Origin: Trema orientale
Lineage: Eukaryota > Streptophyta > Magnoliopsida > Rosales > Cannabaceae
Length of the DNA: 64,000 nt
Direction: 5' to 3'
Assembly: GCA_002914845.1 (NCBI GenBank)
Contig: JXTC01000091.1
Span: 625,904 to 689,903, forward strand
Part shown: piece after piece, positions 58,154-64,000 of the stretch
Position numbering within the stretch: the stretch's first letter is position 1
How the letters are laid out: every line of letters starts with the position of its first letter
Program-made: the position numbers and the translations under genes
Notes under the pieces: generated by a model
Told to the model about the DNA's origin: nothing
Databases searched by the model: none
What the model saw: the letters and a program-made list of their open reading frames with translations, nothing else

Positions 58154-58763
58154 GAGGCATTTGCTGCTCTTAAAATAGCAGAGGAGAAGTTTTTAACTGT
58201 GTCGAAGTCTCGAATCTTGGTACTGAAACTACAGCTGCTCCATGAGCGTGCTTTACATCGGTAAGTTATTCGCTTCAGTCTTTTAAGTTGTTTAACTTTA
58301 TATTTATATGTTGAGTAAACTGTAAAAAAAAATACCTTCTTCAAGTATGACCTTTCTGCATTTTTAACCCTATGTTTTCGTGTTTGCAAAATTATACCTT
58401 CATATTTAAAATTTTATAAAATATATACCTTTTGAGCTGAATTTGACATATTTATATTATTAAAAGACAAAACAAATTGCCCCATATTAAACATGGTATA
58501 CGACCAAACAATCAAAATGATTAAAAATAAATTAAAACAAATAAACAAATAAGAAAATTTGAAAGAAAAAAAAAAAATTTCTTCAGCTAATCCTAAGCCC
58601 CATTTATAGCATTGAAAAAACAAACCCTCTCTCTTTCTCTTTCACACAGTCTTTTTTTCTCCTCCCTCTCTTCATCTCTCTACCACTTTCTCTTTCTCTT
58701 GCCAGCGTCTATGGAGGACCAGAGTTCTTCTATCCTTGTTGGGCTCTCCCTCTAACCTTGCCT

Positions 58764-58803
<40 letters not shown>

Positions 58804-60942
58804 GCTCAATTGACAATGACAAACAATAATGGCATGGGATCAAACAATTGCTAATGGCAGCGTCGTGGGAGAAACCGAATTGTTGCTCAATTGACAACAG
58901 CAAACAGTAACAGCATGGGATCAAACAATCGCTAATGGCGGCGTCATGGGAGAAACCGAACTAATTTGGGTTCGATTCAGGAAGGGGAGGGAGTTTTTTT
59001 TGTGGCTAGACTAGTTCAGCTCAATAGATCTATGACTTGATTAGATCTCCTTGATCACAACTCTCTCCACCTCATTCTCATTCTTTAGGTGGTGTTTGGG
59101 TCTGAGTCCGAGTTGGTGAGAAAGGAAAGGAGGATGAGGAGAAGAAGGGAATTGATTTGATCTGGGCATCTCATTTGGTTTGTGCTCTTGTTTTGTTTTG
59201 TTTTTTTTTTTTCCTTCTTTTGTTATGTGTTATTCCCAGAAAGAAGTTCTATTCAAGTAAAAATTGTTGTGCAAACGGAAAAAAAAAAAAGGAGAAACAT
59301 CACTGCAATAAGGGCTTTCATACATTTGGCTTCATCAAGAAAAATAAATAGGCCATTCAAAAATAATATTGTTCAAAGGCTAGAGAGTTACTGGTAACAA
59401 AGCCCATTCATTGTTATTTTTTAATTCTTTTTTTTTTTTTGTTAATTTAATTTAATTATATTTTAATCCATTTCAAGTATTAGGGTTAGGATTGGGGTTT
59501 GTTTGGTAATATGTCTAAGTTAATCACAATTCAGATTTGATGTTTAATGAGGGGCAAATTGGTCATTTCACGCATAGAGGGTGTATATTTTTCGAAATTT
59601 CAACTGCGGAGGTATTATTTTGCAGACTCTAAAATATAAGGTTAAAAGTGCAGAAAGACTACTTAAGATATTATTTTGCAGTTTACTCTTGTATGTTTGA
59701 TATAAGACTAATACGTGTGGAGTATCATTTAGAGGACATCTGAAGCTTGCTCAACAAGTGTGTGATGAACTTGGAGTTCTGGCCTCGTCTGTTACTGGTG
59801 TGGATATAGAATTGAAGACAGAAGCAGGCCTTCGCCGTGCTCGTACATTGCTTGCAGCAAACCAGTTCAGTGAGGTTTGATCATCACTAACATTAAACTC
59901 CTCACTCTGAAGCTAAATTTCTCCATCTACCATATGCATGACAGAGCTTCTACTTATCTTGTGATTTTAACAACTTTTGGGTTCACGATTTCCATAAGGA
60001 TTAACCTCCAGTGGATATAGAAAAACAAAAAACAAGACGCCGTTAGTAAAAGGTTGTTTGTTTGTAACTTGTGAAAGTTGTCATGTTCAGGTCACCATAC
60101 CCCAAAAAGATTGTGTACATTTAGAAATCCTCGTACTACGTATTGAAAGTACCATAGTTGAATTCTGAGGTATATCATATATATTTGTGGCTTACTCTAC
60201 TCATAGTGGAAATTAATGGTGATTTCGCCAAATACAGGCCAAGACATTCAGTGACATGGGTTTTTGTCAGTAAATTAATGGTATTTTCGCAAAATACAAA
60301 CCAATGCATTCTGGAAAATGATAGTTCTGGAAAATGATATCCTTTGGGCCTAAGATTCTGGAAAATGATAGCTCTCAGTCATTAAAAGTTGCTGATAAGG
60401 AAAGAGGATGGACCGAAACTCTAGCAGTATGTTCATAGAATTGACATACTACTGATATATCCCTAAATTTTCTACCATTAAAAAAAGGAAAAAAGCAATG
60501 TCTTAAAATTGGATGAGAACTAAGAATATAGTTGATTAGGCCAGAAGTACTTTTGTCAAGAACAGATCGAATGCTATTCTAAACACACAGTTATTAGTTC
60601 CTTTTGCTCTAATTCTTCCTTCGTCCTAGGCTTAGCATTATTAGACAATCTTGATATCTCTACAACACTTCTTTGGCTTACCATACTCAAGAGCAGATTT
60701 TTTATGGTTTGACAATACTTGTTATATGTCTAACTGAGCCCTGGCATAAAAATAATTGTTTCAATATGCTTGTTTGGCTGCATTTGAGATACACACAGAC
60801 ACACGCATGAATACTTATATATCTATAAACAATGTCTTTGCAGGCAGCGGAGGTCGCACACTCCCTCTTTTGCATGTGTTACAAATTCAATCTGCAAGTG
60901 GAAAATGCAACTACTCTTCTTTTGCTTGCAGAAATCCACAAG
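50797..60942 (+). CDS. APC5: Anaphase-promoting complex subunit 5, exons 1-17, 3' part missing
   Basis: APC5 is a TPR-containing scaffold subunit of the APC/C, the nuclear ubiquitin ligase that degrades cyclins and securin. Coding exons: 50797-50967, 51245-51404, 51550-51671, 52111-52354, 53366-53543, 53653-53731, 53878-53963, 54515-54644, 54772-54804, 54972-55220, 55488-55565, 55711-55973, 56822-56881, 56993-57060, 58155-58260, 59733-59874 and 60844-60942. Phases all join, giving 756 codons without a stop. The start is the ATG of MAGILKLPGAFSVTPHK; the upstream TTG in frame is not used. Diagnostic stretches agree with Arabidopsis APC5 (SCDDIFEPKLEEL, GVCHLLTNIGIYCKE, LVASNHLAIARF, KLQLLHERALH). 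The family is about 900 aa, so roughly 160 residues are missing; they should lie right of the window, beyond a Copia insertion in intron 17. Exon 9 is 33 nt. The exon 1 donor (GTCTTC) is weak, and exon 8 uses AAAG rather than a nearby GCAG to keep the frame. Confidence 0.92.
56111..56422 (+). repeat. Perfect 156-bp tandem duplication in APC5 intron 12
   Basis: 56111-56266 and 56267-56422 are identical as far as I can read base by base (starting GATTCTTTGACTAGACTGG and ending GTGAAATGGT). The unit is not simple sequence. Confidence 0.9.
57311..57706. mobile_element. 396-bp terminal-inverted-repeat element in APC5 intron 14
   Basis: It starts CAATGGTGGATCCA and ends TGGCTTCGCCATTG, inverted repeats with two mismatches. 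The inside has a (CA)n run and AT-rich sequence but no ORF. The termini resemble those at 14365 and 25375, suggesting one family. Confidence 0.6.
58120..58154 (+). repeat. (TC)n(TATC)n microsatellite forming the intron 14 acceptor
   Basis: A TC run followed by about five TATC units ends exactly in CTAG, the acceptor of APC5 exon 15. The repeat supplies both the polypyrimidine tract and the splice site. Confidence 0.85.
58313..59688. mobile_element. Mutator-like non-autonomous element in APC5 intron 15
   Basis: The left end GAGTAAACTGTAAAAAAAA and the right end TTTTGCAGTTTACTC are inverted repeats, and the similarity continues for about 100 bases (TTTCTGCATTTTTAACC against GGTTAAAAGTGCAGAAA). 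The flanks TTATATGTT (58304-58312) and TTGTATGTT (59689-59697) are a 9-bp target duplication with one mismatch, the length typical of Mutator-like elements. The 1376-bp inside holds a (TC)n run at about 58768-58800 and two similar ~60-bp stretches (around 58801-58880 and 58880-58960), but no recognised transposase. Confidence 0.75.
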
Positions 60943-61350
60943 GTACGATATTATATTTGACACAACGCGTATACTTGGAAGCTAGACTGTTGGGTTAGCC
61001 CCCCTCCTTGTTGTCTCTTCCTGACCACCATACACAATAAGCAGAACCATTCTGCATACCATTATTTATATAAAGTTGCACATACAATGCAGTCTAAAAG
61101 AACGAATAAGATCACAGCGGATCATTATGTTCAAAAACTCACTCACCCATTCCACCTGCTGAATTTGGTGCAATGTCGAACTTGCCAACTTTTGGGTGGG
61201 TTTCAAATTGGCAGATAGGGGCGGGTTGAATAGCTAGTTATGGTGGGTGGAACACACCCACCCCCCACCAAAAAAAATGCTTATATTTAGTGATTTTTAT
61301 GGAAATGTGCTTTTTGTTTACTATGTCCCACTTGTTAATTCTCTATATGA

Positions 61351-61691
61351 TGTTAGAACTTAGAAGGTTTTAATCTTTTTAGTTTTCTGAACTCTATTTT
61401 GATTTCTCATATATTATTGTTGAAGATTTTGTTTAGATTCTTATTTTTTGAATTTAAATTTTGTATCTTTTCTGTTCTTTAGATAATGCCATATCTTTTA
61501 GTTTTTTCCTGTTAGCTTTAGCCTTAAGTTTAGGTGATAGTTTATGTTTAAATTTGTATCAAGCTAATGATAAGATTTTCTATAGATTCTCTCATCAGCT
61601 TGTTGTAGTCCTACATCTATTAATAAGGGTGTAATTCTCAGAGTTTAGAACAACTCAGAAAATAAAAATAAAATTCCTATTTCTGCAAACA
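61351..61691 (+). repeat. Left LTR of the Copia element
   Basis: It starts TGTTAGAACTTAGAAGG and ends CTGCAAACA immediately before the primer site. The length of about 341 bp is normal for Copia. The right copy is not in the window, so the left boundary is a best guess. Confidence 0.6.
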
Positions 61692-64000
61692 TGGTATCAG
61701 AGCCGAAAAATTGGCTGAAAGCAGCGATGGTTGGAGTCTCAGATGAAACAATCGAGATAAGAAAAAAACAACCCATCGTGAGTAGTGAGAGCAGTGAGAG
61801 TGGAGTGACTATTCCCACTAGCAACATGACTACCAATAATCATGACAACACATCGTTACAAATAACAACTCACAAACTAAATGGTCAAAATTACCTACAG
61901 TGGTCCCAATCTGTCCAACTATTTCTCAGGGGCCGAGGTCGACTTGGGAACCTTACTGGAGCTATCAAAGCACCTGAAGTCAGAGATGGTACTTATTCTA
62001 CCTGGGATGCCGAGATCTCAATGGTGATGGCATAGTTGATTAATTCTATGGAGCTAAGCATTGGGAGGTCTTTTCTTTTTTCGGTGACTGCTAAAGAGCT
62101 ATGGGAGTCTGTGAAAGAAACATTCTCTAACTTGGAGAATTCTGCCCAGATATTTGAGATTAACTACAAACTCAGAGACAGGAGGCAGAGTGATCTCACT
62201 GTCACTCAATACTTCACTGCCTTGACTAATAATTGGCAGGAACTAGATATGTTTTACGATAATGATTGGCAATGTCCTGAAGATGCTAACAAATATCGCA
62301 AGATGATGGAAACTGAAAGAGTGTTCAACTTTCTTTATGGGTTGAACAAAGAGCTAGATGAAGTCCGTGGCCGTATTCTCGGGAAACGACCACTTTCATC
62401 TCTTAGGGAGGTGTTTGCTGAAGTTCGGAGAGAAGAAAGCCGACGGAAGGTGATGCTAGGAGTCACTGAAGAATCCTTATCTGACAATTCTGCTCTAGTA
62501 ACTAAAGGAGTCAATGATGGTCGCGGAGAATTTCAAGGAGAAGGTCGTAACGGTCGGCGTGGTGAAAAAGTATGGTGTGACTATTGTCGGCGTCCTCGAC
62601 ACACTCGGGAGAACTGCTGGAAACTTCATGGGAAACCAGCAAACTGGAAGCCAAAAGGATACCAAACCCTTGTTGAGGAACAGCCTCGCCCTGCAGGTTC
62701 TCCGTTCACCAAGGAACAACTCGAGCATCTACAACAGTTTCTACTTAAAGCCAACAATCCTCCACAGACTCCTAATCCCTCATCTGCTACCTTAGCCCAG
62801 ATAGGTATATTTTCTTCCACATTAAAGGCTCAATCTGAAAGTTTTGGATCTTGGATTGTTGATTCTGGAGCTTCGGATCATATGACCGGATGTTCACAGT
62901 TATTTTTAACCTATAAACCTTGTCCTGGAAATTTTAAAGTAAAGATTGCTGATGGGTCACTTTCTTGTGTTGCTGGAAAAGGCTCAGTGAAAATTTCAGA
63001 TAATATAACTCTTCATTCTGTGTTGCATGTTCCAAATCTATCATGTAACCTGATTTCAATCAGTAAATTAACCAAGGATCTAAATTGTGTGACTAAATTC
63101 TTTCCTTCTTTCTTGCTGCGAGTTTCAGGAGTTGTCTTCGGGGAGGACGATTGGACATGCTGAATGTTATGAAGGTCTTTATTTTCTAGAGAATAAAACA
63201 ACCGTGTCTGGACAAGCTCACGAGTCAAGTTGTGTTTCTGTTTCTGTTCCTAATTATGATGAAATAATGTTATGGCATAATAGATTAGGCCATCCAAGTT
63301 TCCCTTATTTAAAAAATTTGTTTCCGTTGTTGTTCAAAAATAATAAAATAAAGTCTTTTCGTTGTGAAATTTGTGAGTTAGCCAAACACACTGGTTCATT
63401 TTTTCCATCTCGTCCTTATATAGCATCTAGGCCTTTTTTAACTATTCATAGTGATATTTGGGGACCATCTAGAGTTAATAATATTACAGGTACAAGATGG
63501 TTCATAACATTTATTGATGACCATTCTAGAGCTTGTTGGATTTATTTGATTAGTGAAAAATCTGATGCTAAATAAATTTTCAGAGACTTTTTTAATCTCA
63601 TTCTGACACAGTTTCAAACAAAGATACAAGTTCTAAGAACTGACAATGGGAGAGAGTACTATCATTCAATATTGGGAGATTTTTTAAAAGAGGGAATTAT
63701 TCATCAAAGTTCATGTCCTTCAACTCCACAGCAGAATGGGGTTTCTAAGAGAAAAAATAGACATCTTTTAGAGGTTGCTCGTTCACTCATGTTTACCAGA
63801 AATGTACCTAAACAATTTTGGGGGGAAGCTGTTCTTACTGCCTGCTATCTGATAAATCGCATGCCTTCTCGAGTTCTTAACTTTGAAACACCTTTAAACA
63901 CATTACTTAAAAGTTATCCTCATACAAATTTTTTTAGTTCAATTCCACTAAAAATTTTCAGCTGCACTTCCTTCGTACATGTACATAGTCAAAATCAGGG
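61691..64000 (+). pseudogene. Copia gag-pol polyprotein, broken, partial
   Basis: The domains come in order. Gag (UBN2-type) runs from about 61860 (LNGQNYLQWSQSVQLFLRG), through a TAG at 62033, to about 62480. A CCHC knuckle (CDYCRRPRHTRENC) lies at about 62577. The protease has WIVDSGASDHMTG at about 62850. The pre-integrase region is LWHNRLGHPSFPYL. The integrase core has Asp in HSDIWGP and Asp in RTDNGREY, but the third catalytic residue is Lys at 63747-63749 (KRKNRHLLE) where Glu is expected. A frameshift near 63115 and a TAA at 63573 also break it. The gag stop sits where family members have Trp, and the later TAA where Gln is likely. It cannot encode an active element. Confidence 0.88.
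61692..61704 (+). other. Primer-binding site, tRNA-Met type
   Basis: TGGTATCAGAGCC is a perfect match to the standard plant initiator-tRNA-Met primer site and follows the LTR end directly. Confidence 0.92.

Larger units (their letters stand above)
61351..64000 (+). mobile_element. Ty1/Copia retrotransposon in APC5 intron 17, right end outside window
   Basis: It has a 341-bp LTR with TG...CA ends, a perfect tRNA-Met primer site, and gag, protease and integrase in Copia order (integrase before reverse transcriptase). It lies in the sense orientation to APC5, after exon 17. The reverse transcriptase and right LTR are beyond the window. Stops, a frameshift and a changed active-site residue indicate a dead copy. 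Confidence 0.85.

Noticed and set aside
1..64000. Search for a novel multi-gene defence, biosynthetic or signalling system.
   Set aside because: The host genes are three unrelated plant families on their own promoters, and all other coding sequence is explained by transposons, so no linked system is supported.

Overview
The window is nuclear DNA from a flowering plant, most likely a eudicot. It is AT-rich, has long GT-AG introns, and is dense in plant transposable elements: Ty3/Gypsy of the Athila and Tekay types, Ty1/Copia, CACTA, MITEs, a SINE and a LINE remnant. The three host genes match well-known angiosperm families. I cannot name the species. No tRNA, rRNA, CRISPR array or prokaryotic-style operon was seen.

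Layout. 1-10.66 kb is a nest of transposons: an Athila-like retrotransposon (minus strand; LTR, tRNA-Asp primer site, broken gag-protease) lies beside or inside a CACTA element on the minus strand (terminus at 6213). That element in turn interrupts an older CACTA element on the plus strand (DUF4218, Transposase_24-like, DUF8039-like and Ulp1-like remnants, then an array of hairpins). 10.66-14.36 kb is gene-free. 15672-25296 is a complete but dead Tekay-type chromovirus with two LTRs of about 2.4 kb and an ATATA target duplication, inserted inside an older terminal-inverted-repeat element. 25.4-28.4 kb is intergenic with a small retroelement remnant.

Host genes. (1) A three-exon NAC transcription factor of the JUNGBRUNNEN1/NAC042 type, plus strand, 28597-33026, 353 aa. 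(2) A ten-exon PH-domain plus coiled-coil protein of the plant SWAP70 type, minus strand, 41899-47609, 500 aa. (3) The first 17 coding exons of anaphase-promoting complex subunit 5 (APC5), plus strand, 50797-60942, about 756 aa; the C-terminal part lies beyond the window. SWAP70 and APC5 are divergent and about 3.2 kb apart. Between NAC and SWAP70 lie a CACTA MITE, a solo Tekay-type LTR with a perfect TGAGG target duplication, and a probable further LTR remnant. The introns of SWAP70 and APC5 carry several insertions: foldback MITEs, a LINE remnant, a 1.4 kb Mutator-like element, a perfect 156-bp tandem duplication, and a sense-oriented Copia retrotransposon in the last APC5 intron visible here.

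The three genes are ordinary, unrelated single-copy-type plant genes and do not form a pathway cluster. I found no convincing undescribed system. The most informative signals are the nested transposon history, the almost purely C-to-T/G-to-A pattern of stop codons in the Tekay element, the CACTA hairpin array and microsatellite-built splice sites. Exon boundaries were set by eye from reading frame, GT-AG sites and remembered family proteins, so they need RNA evidence.
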